64,000 bases of DNA from NCBI GenBank assembly GCA_030765065.1, contig CM060990.1:212637290-212701289 (forward strand), given 5' to 3'. Below the pieces are notes generated by a model. That model ran no database searches, was not told where the DNA came from, and saw nothing but the letters and a program-made list of their open reading frames with translations. The stretch comes from Deroplatys truncata (taxonomy: Eukaryota; Arthropoda; Insecta; Mantodea; Mantidae). The translations under genes and the position numbers were made by a program. Within the stretch, counting starts at the first letter, position 1. Each line of letters begins with the position of its first letter. This document shows positions 44,132 to 57,039 of this stretch, piece after piece.

Positions 44132-45417
44132 CGAGGGCAGTCCCAGAAATACACGACCTGACATATAGATAGCGGTTGTTGTTTCAAACAAATGACTATG
44201 GTAGAAAGCACCAACTTTATAAATCTAAATATTGAAGTTTGACAATGCTACATTGTTTAGCAATTGTTTGGCAGCCATCAAAAGTGAACGCTCTCAGCAA
44301 ATTTGTAAACATGGATAAAACTGGCCATCGTTATGTGATACAATACTTTCACTTGAAAGGTCTTAGTCCAACTAATATTAAAGCTGAGCTAGATTCTACT
44401 CTGGGGGAGTCCGCTCCTTCGTTTACAACAGTAAAACATTGGGTGGCAGAGTTTAAGTGAGGCCGTACGGGTTGCCAAGACGAACATATCAATCAGTGGT
44501 GGACCATATGAGGTGACCATGCCAGAAATTGTGAAGAAAATCCACAAAATGGTATTGGATGACCGCGACTGAAATTGCGCGAGCTAGCAGACATCGTAGG
44601 CATTTCAAAAAGTGCTGTACATCAACATACTGACTAAAAATTTGGACATGAGAGAGCTGTGCATAATATGGGTGCCGCATTTACTCACAAAGGAACAAAA
44701 ACAGCGTCATGAGCATGTTTCAGTCGAGTGTTTGGCGATGTTTCGCTGCAATGAAGCCGAGGTTGTGCGTCGATTCATAACCATGGATGAAACATGGTTC
44801 CATCACTTCACGCCTGAGACGAAGGAACAGTCAAAACAGTGGATTGAAATGGGGGAATCGGCTCCAAAGAAGGCAAGGACAGTTCCATCTTCCATCTGCA
44901 GGCAAGGTCATGGCGTCAGTTTTTTGGGATGCCTTTGGGATAATTTTTATTTATTATCTTCAAAACGAAAAGCAATCAATGGTTAGTATTACGCAAACTT
45001 ATTGTACCGTTTTAATGATGAAATCAAGCAAAAACGGCCGCATTTAGTTTTGTTTCATCAAAATAATGCACCAGTTCACACATTTATTATCACCATGGCC
45101 AAACTCAATGAGTTAAAGTTCGACTTGCTTCTTCATGCATCCTATTCGCCAGATTTAGGCACCTCTGATTATTTTCTGTTTCCAAACTTGAAGAAATGGC
45201 TTGGTGGTAAAAGATTTGCCAACAATGAAGAGGTGGAGTCTGCAGTTGATGGTTATTTTGAAAAACTCGACGGTTCTCACTGTAAGCATGATATCGAAGC
45301 GATTGAACATCATTGGGAAAAGTGTATCGAGCCGAGAGACTATGTAGCGAAATAAGGATTTTTATAAAAAAAAAATTGTTTTCTTTGTTAGATCGGGTAT
45401 TTCTGGGACAGCCCTCG
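44132..45417 (+). mobile_element. mariner transposon nested in the Tc1-like element
   Basis: TA at 44130-44131 and 45418-45419 bounds inverted ends 'cgagggcagtcccagaaata' and (reversed) 'cgagggctgtcccagaaata'. At 1286 bp it has the full normal mariner length. Confidence 0.9.
44311..45355 (+). pseudogene. mariner transposase, catalytically damaged
   Basis: The HTH domain is present ('RYVIQYFHLKGLSPTNIKAE', 'TVKHWVAEF'), then 'LKLRELADIVGISKSAVH'. The catalytic block starts 'TMDETWFHHF' (first Asp). The second site reads 'FHQNNAPVHT', where Asp is expected at the first Asn. The third is 'YSPDLGTSDYFLFPNL'. The C-terminus 'LDGSHCKHDIEAIEHHWEKC' ends at 45355. Stops or frameshifts lie near 44460, 44570, 44640 and 44990. 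Confidence 0.88.
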
Positions 45418-46297
45418 TAGATGATAAATTTGGAGTATCATGTCTTAACGCCCATGAACAAAAGTTAACACGATTCTCAAAATCGTTTCCATGCAGTTCT
45501 TGATGGAGAGAGATGTGATAGGAATGGAACCCATGTCGATGGAGAAGTACACCTGCGGAGCACACTTGCCAGACACGTGCCCCTTCTCGTGCGATTGCAC
45601 GGGAACTAATTTGCGGATTTACTGCAATAGCAGCCAAAACATTAATTTATCTCTCTTCTCTAGTTACTTGTTTGTTTCTGTTACGTTTTCTAGGTGTTAA
45701 ACCACCACTTCCAGGTAACTGGATGAAGAGGTTGATAAGTAATTGCCAAGACGGTTGATGTCTATTGGGATGTGTTTCCGCGTACAGAGTTCAAGAACGA
45801 AGAGCAGTCTACCTACATTTTCCATCACCATGAGCATGTCCGCTTTTTCTGCATTGCTAAATCCCATCTTCTACTCACGACCGGATGCTTGAACTATCAC
45901 AAACTATCTGACTAGAAAGTCGTAATGAAAACAATGAACAGGAAACGCAATGAATACAAAAATAACATCTACTTAACAACTAATCAGTTGAATGGAACCA
46001 AGTACTTTTGGTGTGGAAACTTTTCAAAATACGATTTATCGTAAACTACTGGCGCTAGAATCCTGCAACAAACATAATTGACATTCTAATTTACTCCTCT
46101 TATTTTATTAATGTCAATTGGCATTGTTCCATTTAAAAATTATGTTTGTTCAAAAATAGTTTCTAGGCATTATTAAAATCTGTGTATAGGCTTCAAATAC
46201 GAGCCACTGACTCCATTCAATTCTGTGAAAACCGCACAACAATAGCACTTCCCGTTTCCGAAATATTTGCGGTGCAAGTTTTAGGTGATTCGCCCTG

Positions 46298-46785
46298 TAT
46301 ATATCAATAAGTAGCTCGACGAAGGTCCTAGTAAAGTAAGTAAGTGTGATCTAACTAAGGAAAATAATACTGGAATTTCTTCACTGAAGGTATATGGGAA
46401 ACAAAATTATATGTGGCCATACATTTTAGTTTTCCAGAAAAAACTGAGGTACAAGTACCATGAAGCACATTGCAAGATAGCGTGTGTTGGAGTCACGTGA
46501 CAGGTGATTCTATTATTGTATGGTTTCGGAGATGGGAAGGAAGGTACAATGAATAGGACATGTATACGAAATCGTTTAGAATACGGTTGATCTCTAAAAC
46601 AAGGGCCCTTGGCCATATTTTTCCTGTACATTTAATCCTTCCCGTGCCTATCTAGCATCAATGCTGAAAAGCTGCCTAAGGATAAGCACCTACCAACTTA
46701 AAAACGTTACCTTTTAGCATAAACTTGAAAGTAGTTTGTTATACATTTGTTTCGTTGAAGAGGCATTCAGAAAAGGCTTGCTGTG
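46298..46785. other. unassigned sequence
   Basis: No feature is supported. Confidence 0.4.
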
Positions 46786-46850
46786 ATTGAGCGGTCTAGC
46801 TGTCGCGAAATCCCTCGAAATTTCGCAGGTTCAAATCCTTTATGGCATTT
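46780..46850 (+). repeat. tRNA-like SINE head remnant
   Basis: A-box-like 'tgattgagcggtctagctg' and B-box-like 'caggttcaaatcc' have about normal spacing, but I see no complete cloverleaf: the acceptor and anticodon stems fail. Probably the head of a tRNA-Leu/Ser-derived SINE. Confidence 0.4.
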
Positions 46851-47081
46851 TAAATTTCTGTTGTGTTTCTTCGTTTCCTTCTTCTGATTGCTCATTTATA
46901 TATTTTTTCTTGTTGATTCTTTTTGTGTTTGTTCCTTTTTCCATAACTTTTTGTCTTTTCTCTTCATCTGTCTATATAAGCTTTAGGTGTTTGTCTGCTA
47001 TTAATCATAATTACTGTGAGCAGCTAAACGTCTTAGGTGCTCGAGTTAAGAGACGAAAAAACTTCTGAAAAAAGCACTTTA

Positions 47082-48085
47082 CTAATCAAACAAATGCTCT
47101 AAACGGCGCCCGATTTCGTTAACGCAGATTTGAGCACGCTGTTGTAAAATAGTTCGAGTGTGCTGCAACATGCCTAGCATGAGATGCCTACATGCTCCGC
47201 TAATCAGCAGGGGTAATTGATTTGGGTTTTCTAGTTCCTCCGCGTAAACTCTTTCCTTTAAATAGCCCCATAGAAAGAAATCCAGTGGAATGAGATTAAG
47301 AGATCTAGCTGACCAAGAGACATGTTCCACTCGCCCAATACATTTTTCCGGATATACTCTGTGTAAGTTTTTATTTATTTATTTATTTATTTAGTGCCAA
47401 GTTCATACATGGTTATGGAATTATCTTAACCCTTACTCTGTGTAAGTAATTCCGTACGATTAGGGTTTACTGCATGTTGCTGGAACCACATTCTTAATGT
47501 TTCATCAGCAGCACATTTTCTAATAGGAGCAACAGGTGTTCTTGGAGAAACTGAAGAAGGTTGTCTTAAAAAGAGGGTCCTATTAGGTGATCATCTAGGG
47601 TCCCTCACCACACTTTGACACTCCATTGCACCTGAAAAGCGGCTTCTCTCACCCAGTGAAGTTTTGTTTACACTACAGTGGTGCATACTATATTTATACG
47701 CAGTTCCGTTGTTGAGAAACGTGGCTTCATCGCTGAAAAGCACATTGCATAAGAACAGGTATCAGTTTCTAGCTCGCACTTGGTAGTCAAGTTCGTAGAG
47801 AGCCTGGTGTAGTTGTAGATGGTAGTTATGAAATGCATTACGGTGCAATGTTCTCAAAATTGATAGCTGGCTAATGTGCATGCCTTGTGCTATGGTCCCA
47901 GAGTTGGTATGCGGGTGCTTATCAATTGCATTACGCACTGTTTCTTTATTATTTCCAGAAATCACTGGAGTACCCCGAACAGGAGGTGATCGTTTGACTG
48001 ACTGTTTCACGGAGGCACTTTTTAACCCTTCGAAATGCATCTGCAGTTGGTGATGTTCTTCCTGGAAACCTTTCCTCATATGCAC
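47082..48085 (-). pseudogene. second Tc1-like transposase remnant
   Basis: The minus strand gives, 5' to 3': HTH text 'GTIAQGMHISQLSILRTLHR' with 'NAFHNYHLQLHQAL' (47762-48085); 'VLFSDEATFLNNGTAYKY' (about 47720, first catalytic Asp region); 'LRMWFQQHAVNPN' (about 47490); and 'SLNLIPLDFFLWGYLKERVY' (47082-47330). A (TTTA)n tract at 47369-47394 and deletions interrupt it. It is a relative of, but not a copy of, the transposase at 43450-45867. Confidence 0.72.
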
Positions 48086-49658
48086 AAATTCTTGCTTCCA
48101 CTGCCTTATGTCTTACCTAACAGCATGTCTACATATTCGTCGTTTAAATACACTGCTGTGTATGTATACCTCAGTAACAACCGAGACCTATAGAAAGATA
48201 AGAATAACCTGCTGCAAAGAACACGAAAGTTTCGCTCATGCCGGGTTTCAACGCAGGTACCTGGACACTTATTTACAAGGTGCAATGGGTGAAATTTAAT
48301 ACGGATTTTAAAAATGTACCTGCGGACTTTGAATCCGTTACCGTGTTCATTATGTATGTGCCAGATAAAAGCATGAAGCATTCTCATCCGTTTGACTTAA
48401 TTTATTAATAATGTTCACATCAATTTTGTTTCGTAATACCGCATCATAGTTCGAAAACAAGTAAAATAAATGGTAGAAAAGTAATCGAGCTTCTGCGAAA
48501 GATTCGAACCCAAATTCTCAGCACATATCAGCAAACAAAACGTAATACTTTCGCTGGAGTACTCTAAGTTTGAAAATAATCTCTTATTCAACCACTTGGC
48601 TAGCTGAGTAGTGTGTAAAGTGGAGAACCTTTTGGAATTCTACTATGAATATTAACTTGGCGCAAGTGATTTCTTCTACTATATAAAACGTTATATACTA
48701 TAGATACATGAGTGGCGTAGTTACAACATGATAATCACAATTATGCAACTAGAAACAATAATTGTATATTAATGCCCAACGTGAGATTGAGTAAGTACAA
48801 AAACTGTTTTTAATGTGGCTATACATATGTTTAACATATTAGGTCGCGATGCCCACTTTATTTAACTAGATTTAAGGCTGTTATAAAAAGTTGGCTCATC
48901 AGTAACACCTTTTACAAGTTAGAGGAACCCTTTTATTGTAATAATGTAATTAGATTTTTACTTTTTATCTTTTGACTATTGCGTATGCTATACATGTAAT
49001 TCGTTTTAGCAAATAAATAATAACTTTAATTGCAATAATCGTAATTGATTATGCCAGAATATAATTACTAACCTATTTAGCATTTATGCTATTTAACGGC
49101 ACAATATGCATTATGGGTGTAGGCGTACCTTCAATTGGTTGTAGCCTGTCACTTTCTGTTTGCACCGATCCGCCATTTTATTATTTTAACTAATTTTGAT
49201 ATAGGATCAATAGGAGAGCTGGCTCGGTTACTGAAAGTTTCCGTGGAGTAGGTAAGAATATATACTGTAGAATAAAAGTTTATAAAATGTATATAAACTG
49301 GTGAAGTTCTGAATGTGACAATAAAATGCTTTTGAAATGTATTTACATTGCGAGGATTTTCTGTCCCTTAAATCACTCATTCAGTTTTTTTCAAGCTGTT
49401 TTCTGTCCGCGTATATGTGTGAGGTGTAGAGTGTTGGTGAAGATGGACTCAAAGTACGCATCTGTACGTTCAGCGTATTGCATTTATTAAAAAAATAGAG
49501 CAGGTGTTTCACCTCGGAAATATATACTAAATTCTGAAAAAATCTGTTTGGTAACAGTGTGCTTTCCTTTTTTTTCTGAAAGTTCCCTTGTTTTACCCAG
49601 TTTATGATACTGTGTTCTTACTGTTTTTTTTTTGTTACCGCTTATTACCGCATTACCA
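48086..49658. other. unassigned AT-rich sequence
   Basis: No gene, TIR or repeat unit is seen. Confidence 0.45.
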
Positions 49659-49709
<51 letters not shown>

Positions 49710-49803
49710 CATGCCCAGGGCGGGACTAGAACCCGCGACCCTCAGCCTGGCAGGGCGCCCCAGCTATACACTCCAGCGACCACGGCTACGAGGGCCGGCT
49801 TCC
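49659..49803 (-). repeat. SINE with (TA)n(TG)n microsatellite tail
   Basis: On the minus strand: 'ccctcgtagccgtggtcgct' (A box region), 'ggtcgcgggttctagtcccg' (B box), 'ccctgggcatggg', then (TA)n and (TG)n (49659-49707). A tRNA-derived head with almost no body, ending directly in a dinucleotide tail. Confidence 0.7.
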
Positions 49804-49917
49804 TTGAATGTGGGTGCGAAACTGACACTTGACGGGTAATTCAGGCCGCTGCAAATTAGGTTGTGGGCTCTTTTATCAATGTTACGGCGAAGTTGTTCCC
49901 TTAATATGACAATAATA

Positions 49918-49987
49918 CGAGGGTTGTCCAGAAAGTAACCTGCGTTTTGAAATAAACATGAAACCGGTATACATACTAAGGTTCTAT

Positions 49988-50020
<33 letters not shown>

Positions 50021-50499
50021 GTAATTATATATATATATACATCCGAAAACTATAGCTTTCCTCTATTTTTCTACATAGTCTCCAAACAGATTCAAGCAGT
50101 TGTCACACCTTTTCACAGTCTTTGAAATACCCTCTGCATAAACTTCTGCCATCTGTGAACTAAGCCCACCTGCCACGGCATTTTGAAGCTCTTCGTCATT
50201 GCCAAAGCGCTGAGCTGCAAGCCACCTTGTGTAAAAACACAACACCAGATGTCACAAGACCGCGATGCTTGTTTTGGATTGCTCTTCTTAGTCTTTTCAC
50301 ACTTCACACTAGGCGGGATTTATTTTTTCGGCGCTCACGTTGTTTGGTTATAACTAGCAAACACGCGACAGTACTATACTCCACCTTGCACAGTTAGAAG
50401 CGTACTGAGCCACTGCGCACGTGATGTCGAAATGGCGGCGCTACCCCCACTACTTCTCGTGCTATGCATGAACGGAGGTTACTTTCTGGACAGCCCTCG
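49918..50499 (-). mobile_element. internally deleted mariner
   Basis: TA at 49916-49917 and 50500-50501 bounds inverted ends 'cgagggttgtccagaaagta' and 'cgagggctgtccagaaagta' (reversed). Inside, the minus strand keeps only the transposase C-terminus ('RWLAAQRFGNDEELQNAV', 'LNLFGDYVEK'). Complex TA arrays lie at 49989-50039. At 582 bp it is under half a mariner, so it is non-autonomous. Confidence 0.85.
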
Positions 50500-50501
50500 T
50501 A

Positions 50502-52748
50502 TTAGGTTTACCAGTGGCATTTAATTCAAAGGGAGTTCTTTCGTATATTTTCAGCGAATTGTTTAATGTAAGCAACTGAAATCGAAACCTGTTGTAAGTT
50601 TGAATGAGATAATAAGGAACATATACGTTTTACTTAAATATTTAGTACGCACCTATTGTAAATACCAAAAGTTGCAGTACTCTATAACTTTAAGATACAA
50701 AGATTTAGTTTCCTATGGAGACATTCGCTGAGAACAAATAAAATAAACTAGAGATATTTATTTACAAGTTAAGGGATATAAAGTAACAGCCAAAGTACTA
50801 AGTGTTGTTACTAATACAGCGTGCTGTTGGAGGGAAAACTTATTTTGTTTAACATAAAAAATTGGTTACTTTATTAAGCAGAACCACGTCCTATCAATTA
50901 TTTATCACATATTCGTAACTGGACTTATCGGGGTCGCTTTTATTCAGGCTTCCTCCTAATTATGGGGCTTGCGGAAACGGTAACGTCACTGCTACAAACT
51001 GTTTATTGCTTAATGTGGTACTCCAATAAGAATCCAGGTCCTACCATGCAGTGATATCTCTAATTCCCGATCTGGCTACACTTGTATCTTTGGGGTCATT
51101 AACAGTAAAATGTAAACAAAATGAGAACCGCTGCTCTGTATTTTCTTTCAAAACTCCTACAGATACGCTCATGTTGTCACATGATGAAGTATCATATTAG
51201 ACCTTATTGTGCAAGTATAGTTTATGCTATTAGTGCAATATTGAATTTCCTAAATAAATTTAAATTTTATTACGAAATCCGTCAATGGTTATTAATTGCA
51301 TTTTTTCTTTGTTTTAGAGCAGTGATAGGCAATGATATATTCCTCAATCATACTAAAAGTGTAATGAAGAAAGATGGACAACATCCAAGGAGCCCAACTA
51401 AGGTGAAAATAGCCGCAGGTATAGCAAAACAAGCTATGTTATGTTATTTTGGTGAGTCCACTCATTATTAGTTTTAATTCCAGGATACATTCTTATGATT
51501 TCAAGTATATTCAAAGTGAAACCCATGTAACTGTTACCAACAACAACAGCAGCATAAACTACCGCCTATATCATCACTGTCTTCATCGTTTCCGAACACA
51601 TATAGAGACTGCAGGAAGCATTCGTGTCCACTTCGAAAAAGTATAACAGCGCAAATTATGAGTGCAAAACGTCTCATTCTTAATATGCTGGAAGAGAGGA
51701 AACGTAATTGCGTGTTCAAACGTTTCTACGGTGGAATTTTAAAAATAAAATTATGGCACAAACAAAGCGAAAAATCTTAAAAAACGCCAGAATATGCTAA
51801 CCGTAGTTTTACTTGCTCCTTTTTCATATTACAAATATGACCTTTTTGTCGCAGAATTTGGAGGCTAGCATTTGTTTTCAAGTGGAGACGATTACTTTCT
51901 GCATTCACTATGCCTATACTGAGCTATCCAAAGCTCTCAGAAGCACGTGGCGTTTCTGCTGTCACGCATTATTTTTTAAGGGTTAAATTTCAGGCAATAT
52001 TGTCAGGTTGTATCTGGTCGATGAATGTAATAAAAGTACGGTGGATGAAATCAAGAACCAACTTACTCCACAACACCTTAGGACTAAATTTGTGTATTAA
52101 CTTCCTTAGGTAGCAAGAGACGCAAGGAATAATTTAAATTTTAGGACAGTAATTCCAATGTAGAACAACCAAATGAATTTCATAAGTTCTATTCAGAAAT
52201 TGTCGCTGGAATCGAAGCATGGGATTATCCAATTTCCGATACAATATCTTTAGTATACATTTCATAAAGTATTTACATACTGCATAGCAACCAGACATTA
52301 ATTTCTTGGTGCAGACGACTTTTTCCATAAACTTAAGAAGCATTCACATTTACTCGCCCACATACGATGAGATCAGACATGATTACAGAGGCAATTCTAA
52401 TTACTTAGCTGTTTAAGGAGTACATAAAATGCAAAACTCAAAAAGCAGACTAAACGTTACGAATAATCTAATGCGAATTACCAACATTCCAAACATGTAA
52501 GTAACATACACAGTAAATCAAAGCTTTTCGCCCACTCTCTGAAAACATACTTGATACATTTCTCTATTTATACCATTTAATGTATATATATATATTTTGG
52601 TATGTGTATATATCACTCATATTCACATCATTGCTATACACGTGCATTTCCTATAAAACAGAAATATAATCCGATGGAAGTACTTTAACTTACACTTGTT
52701 TTAGAATAGTTTTAATATGCAGAGGTACGTAAAACAGATAATGCGAAT
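50502..52748. other. unassigned AT-rich sequence
   Basis: A 116-codon plus frame at 51121-51471 has hydrophobic stretches but no recognisable domain. I do not call it a gene. Confidence 0.4.
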
Positions 52749-52750
52749 TA

Positions 52751-53440
52751 CAAGGGCTGATCAACAAAAATTGAGACTGATTTTCTCCCGTAGCTTCATT
52801 GATAGTTTCCTGCCTATACCATAAATATGTGAAAAGAAGGGGAATTTATGTATAATGACCATAAGTAGCAGCATTCTTGTATCGGTTGGTTGACAGTAAT
52901 GCTCTGTTTTGTAGACCCTGCTTGCATTTCGCATACCACACTGACTGTAATGGAACGACTTACCAACATGCAGTTTCCCCTCACACTACTGTTACTGCAG
53001 CATGCTACACGCCAGTATTGGCTAAACTGAGGAAGCACATTGCAAGAAAATAACCAGAACTTCATCGGGTTAAGTGGCGACTTCACCATGACAATGTGCG
53101 GCTTCACGTCATAAATAAGTCATGCCGTTTTTGGCTAAATGGAACATTACCCGTGTACTGTATCCGCCTTTAGCACGCAGTGCATTTTTTATTTCCATCA
53201 TTAAAGGCAAAGCTCAAGGCATTCGATTTGAGAATTCTGAAGCAGTGGTGAAGAAAAGTGAAACAATTCTCAAGGATCTCTCAAAAATGGCCAGCACCAT
53301 GTGTTCGAGGACTGGCAGAGACGCTATGAAATGTGTATTGAAGTGGGAAAGGATTACTTTAAAAAAGGTCATGTAAACATACAAATAGGGTAATGAATAT
53401 CTGTGAAAAAAATCAATCTGTCTTTGTTGATCAGCCCTCG
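52751..53440 (+). mobile_element. second internally deleted mariner
   Basis: TA at 52749-52750 and 53441-53442; inverted ends 'caagggctgatcaacaaaaa' and 'cgagggctgatcaacaaaga' (reversed). Plus-strand remnants are 'KLRKHIARK', 'WRLHHDNVRLH' (second catalytic Asp), 'GIRFENSEAVVKKSETILKD' and 'FEDWQRRYE'-like text. The 5' half, with the first catalytic Asp, is gone. Confidence 0.85.
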
Positions 53441-53442
53441 TA

Positions 53443-54284
53443 TTAATTGCACTTTACTGAATGCTTATACTTACTTTAATTTGCTCAAAACAGCTCACGA
53501 ACTGGCATTCCTAAGCTATAGTATAAAAGTAAATAATAAAAATGGTTTGATACGTCTTATAAGAGAATTAATGATTTTTATAAGTAATAGGCGACTTCTA
53601 AGTAATATGAAGTGATACGACCAGACGAAGTGTAAATGAGTAGTGAATATAAACAGGCTCTAGATTTATAGTGGAAATATATGTGAATTATGGAAAATTA
53701 TATATTCACAGATATCGTGATTAGCATATTATTATAAACTTTGCAAGTCACAAGATAATGTTTATGTAAACAGTACATTTAATTAGTTATCCCCAAGAAA
53801 TGAAACGCAAAATTTACATCATGTATTGCACAGTAATTACATGTACCCTTAATTTTAGTGTCAGTCCTATTAGGGCATGCCAGTTCAAAATGATTTTCTT
53901 GAACTCAAACCATTCTTTTAAAATGAGAAACATATGAAATGGTGTGTTGTAGGTGCATTCCACGTGATATATGTATTCACATATTCCTGTATACTTTTGG
54001 CACATTTTACTTATTTCAGAGAATAGGATAACGATTTTAATGAAATTAAAAAATATCAAGGAAAGTTCTTAAGTAATTAACGAAGGAAAGAAAAACACCA
54101 CAGAGAAACAAAAACATTATTTTAATCTCGTGTATACAGTTAGAAAACGACAAGGAAAGACACCTTAGAGCGACACAGAAATATGTGGGTTTTAAGCTAT
54201 AATCATTCGTGGACAGTAAATATAGGAGGTACTCGGAAGCCGGAAGTGGTATATGGAAGTGGTTTATATATATATGTATATATA
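53443..54284. other. unassigned AT-rich sequence
   Basis: A short TA tract lies near 54265. No gene is seen. Confidence 0.45.
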
Positions 54285-55130
54285 TATGAATCCATCAGCA
54301 GTAAAATAATGGGAATTTAAAATCTCAAGGGGTGCCGACACCTGAATAACAATAGAGTTTTCAATCACCTCCCAAATAGCAGAATATACCTATCAATCAT
54401 CGGTGAAGCAAAACAATAGACCTGCCAATCACCTGTCAACTCCTGTCTAGCAGTAAGTGATATCCCTCTCATATGTTAACTGTAACTACCCTAATTTGCA
54501 TAAAATATGTCACCCATTTGCGAAAAAGAGGAAAGGGGTGACATGTTTCCTTTTTTTCACACATCTCAAAACCATAAAGGATGCCGACAGCGCTATCACA
54601 CATATAAGTTGCACGTTCAAACACAAAGAGCACCACGCGAATTTTCATCTTACATACCCCCTAATTGGCATGAAGTATAGATCACCCGTTCCCCTAATTT
54701 CCAATTTTCAGAATCACAAAGGATTCCCTAATTTACTTATTTAAAGTTCACAAAAAAGGCCGACAGCAGTTACGCTCCCTTAATTTACAATCCTCATTAT
54801 ACAAAAGGAAGCTATCCTAGTTTACATGCTACATACCTCATAATTTACATGAAAAGTAGGTCAGGACTTCGCTTAATTTGCATATTCCAAACTCAAAAAT
54901 ACTCCATTCGGGCTATGACTCCAAATAATTTGCATTTTTGAGCACATAAAGGGAAACCGGCACTAATTTCCATAAAATATAGACCAGTCGATCCTCTAGT
55001 TTCCATATTTCAAAGTCACAGAGGATGCCAACTGGGGTTGTGCGCTCCTAATTTATATTTTTCAAAATTACAAAGGATGATGACACTCACATTATCCTTT
55101 GGTTAACAGTTCCCCTTTCTTAAACTCACA
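54285..55130 (-). repeat. degenerate 'gcaaattagg' repeat block, inverted
   Basis: Read on the minus strand it repeats 'cctttgtgattttgaaatatgcaaattagg' type units (in pieces: 'ttttgaaa', 'atgcaaatta', 'gggtgacct', 'atttcatg') about seven times with a spacing of roughly 70-160 bp. It is the same family as 58780-59945 and 62806-63585, in the opposite orientation. A short frame within it is a by-product. Confidence 0.65.
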
Positions 55131-55657
55131 AAAGCAGCTACCTGTGCGTTTAAAGTTGATGCATTTAATGTATTTAACAAAAAAACTAAAAATCGAGATA
55201 AGGAGTTGAAGCGTCACACAATATTGACATGCTCTTTTCATGGAAATTCAAAGAACAGGTCAGGTTTCACCTAACTTTAAAAAATATTTAATAATTACTT
55301 ATGCTAAACGCAAATAAGATGTCATGGATGTTAAACTTCTCTTACAGTATTTGAAAAAAGAGGTAATTACAGATATAATTCATATCACCGGTAACAGGAT
55401 CACGTTGTCTCGGAAATTGAAATAATGAAAATTAATGTTCTTAGAGTATAAAAAGCTTAGATATAGATAAGCGACTTAAAAACTAATTGGCATGTTATAA
55501 ACTATAAAGAACTACAGGTAAAAAAGCATATCCCCATAACCACTATTTTAGCATATATACCCAGCCACATCATAAGTTGTGTCACAGCTGTAAGGAATAA
55601 TTTCAGGGTTAAATGAAAATCTTTTTAAAGCTTCTATGTACCAGTTAATGATGAAGA
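55131..55657. other. unassigned sequence
   Basis: No feature is supported. Confidence 0.4.
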
Positions 55658-56560
55658 CTATGATGAACAATTTGCACTATCATTTTGCTCAAAAAGTCTA
55701 CCTTTAGCCTTCACACAAGCCTTTAAATTCCTTGGCCAGTGGTCTATAGTGGTACATATGACGTTTATGCTCACATCCGCCACTGCTCGCCTCAGGCACA
55801 TTTTTAGACTTTCATGATTTTTATGACTTGCAAAGGTAGCCTTCATCTCAAAAATTATCCACAGTTTGTAATCCAGAGAACCAGCTCTGGACTGGACGAT
55901 GGCCAACCCATACGGCTGACGAAAACTGGAACTTTGTGCTTACGCCACTGCTAGTCTTCCGTACCTTATGGGTCCTGTTGAAAAATCCAGTGATAACCGG
56001 CGAAATTTGGCTAGTTATGATGTTTCAGGACTTCCTCTACATACACACTGGCAACTGTCTGACCCGCTTTTCGAAGAAATGAACATCGGTAGCCCCTTGT
56101 ACGAGATTCCCACCAAACCATCACTGATGCTAGATGATGGCCACCAAGGACCCGAGGAGCAACCAGGTGGGATTCATCATGACACCAAGCATACTCTCTG
56201 TCGTTCTACCTGTTGAATTTCTCCTGTGCTGTGAAATGTTTTCATCTGAAGAAAGGAAACTCCTATGTTGATATATGGGGTGCCGTCTAAGATGATTACG
56301 TGATTTCTCCAGTCTAAACATTTTAACGCAGGTGTGAGCGTATGTTCTGTACATCGGTGGTAAGAACGAAGTCTTAGGTCTTTATTTAATAGCCTAGAGA
56401 CACTCATATTGACATTTGAAGCTGCTTCTGGGCCACTATTTTTTGTTTCCTAACAGATTTCTTCTGACAGGTTTTCCAAAACTTCTTTATCATATCCGGG
56501 GTGAGGACAGGCAGATCTTGGTTTATCATCATCATTATAAGGATGGTCGAATCCTTTAAT
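55658..56560 (-). pseudogene. decayed Tc1/mariner-type transposase
   Basis: The minus strand keeps 'SRNHLRRHPIYQHRSFLSSD' and a 'SDE.TFHSTGEIQQVERQRV' block (about 56177-56400, the first catalytic region). Near 55660-55900 is the C-terminal text 'SLKMCLRRAVADVSINV' and 'LKACVKAKGRLFEQND'. The second and third catalytic positions are not visible. No TIR is found. Confidence 0.5.
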
Positions 56561-57039
56561 GGTCCGATAAAAAACCTGAGTGAAACTCCTATAGGTTTAA
56601 CAAGTTTAAATTCGCATTTGGATCATTCTGGCTTCTATATAACGCTATTATAGCTATATAATTTTCTTTCCCAGACCATTCCTTCTTGAGATAAAGATAA
56701 ACATTGAATGTAGATGGGTAATACTGCTGAGGAAGGATGTTTGTTCATGATAAAAACTTCGGAAGCCACTTCGTAGTTTCGTCAATCGAGAGATAAAGGG
56801 GAAAAGTTCAGTATCAGTATTTATGATAATACTAGATAATTATGTTTATCACAGTGCTACTACAGCACAGTAAAATAACGCAAAGTACCTTCTATCAGAT
56901 CTTCCCCCTCACACTAACTCAGAGCTGGGCACCTCACAGCTTCTTGCTTTCTCTTGCTTCTCAAAACCCTTGCAAGGGAAAGAGGGAAACTTTCTAACGA
57001 CATTCGTCAGAAGAACAAACCATAGGATCACTGATTAAT
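56561..57039. other. unassigned sequence
   Basis: No feature is supported. Confidence 0.4.

Larger units (their letters stand above)
43450..45867 (-). pseudogene. Tc1-like transposase, split by a mariner
   Basis: The N-terminal part (45867 down to 45420) has 'MGFSNAEKADMLMV', then HTH text 'LHRHGFHSYHISLHQELHGN' and 'DFENRVNFCSWAL'. The C-terminal part (44016 down to 43442) has 'FLVEGTLNSHKYRTPLTGYL', 'LLQTRGNLWHQHGCPAY'-like text, 'GRRGPV' and 'PARSKDLTPLDFF', the end of the DDE domain. A run of about ten C at 43706-43716 has probably slipped. The mariner sits between the parts. Dead. Confidence 0.78.
43176..46297 (-). mobile_element. Tc1-like transposon with long inverted ends
   Basis: Ends 'cagg(a)tgaatcgcctaaaa' and its reverse complement 'ttttaggtgattcgccctg' begin inverted repeats of about 200 bp, including 'atttcggaaacgg' and 'gcggttttcacagaattga'. 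TA follows the right end; the left flank is a TA/CA microsatellite. The transposase is on the minus strand and a whole mariner is nested inside (44132-45417). Without it the element is about 1.83 kb. Confidence 0.85.

Noticed and set aside
46780-46850. Functional tRNA
   Set aside because: A and B boxes are present but no acceptor or anticodon stem forms, so I call it a SINE remnant.
51121-51471. 116-codon hydrophobic ORF as a membrane protein gene
   Set aside because: No signal peptide pattern, no family resemblance, and length is reachable by chance in this much sequence.
52814-53107. 97-codon minus-strand ORF
   Set aside because: Antisense of the deleted mariner's transposase remnant, whose HHDN block reads on the plus strand.
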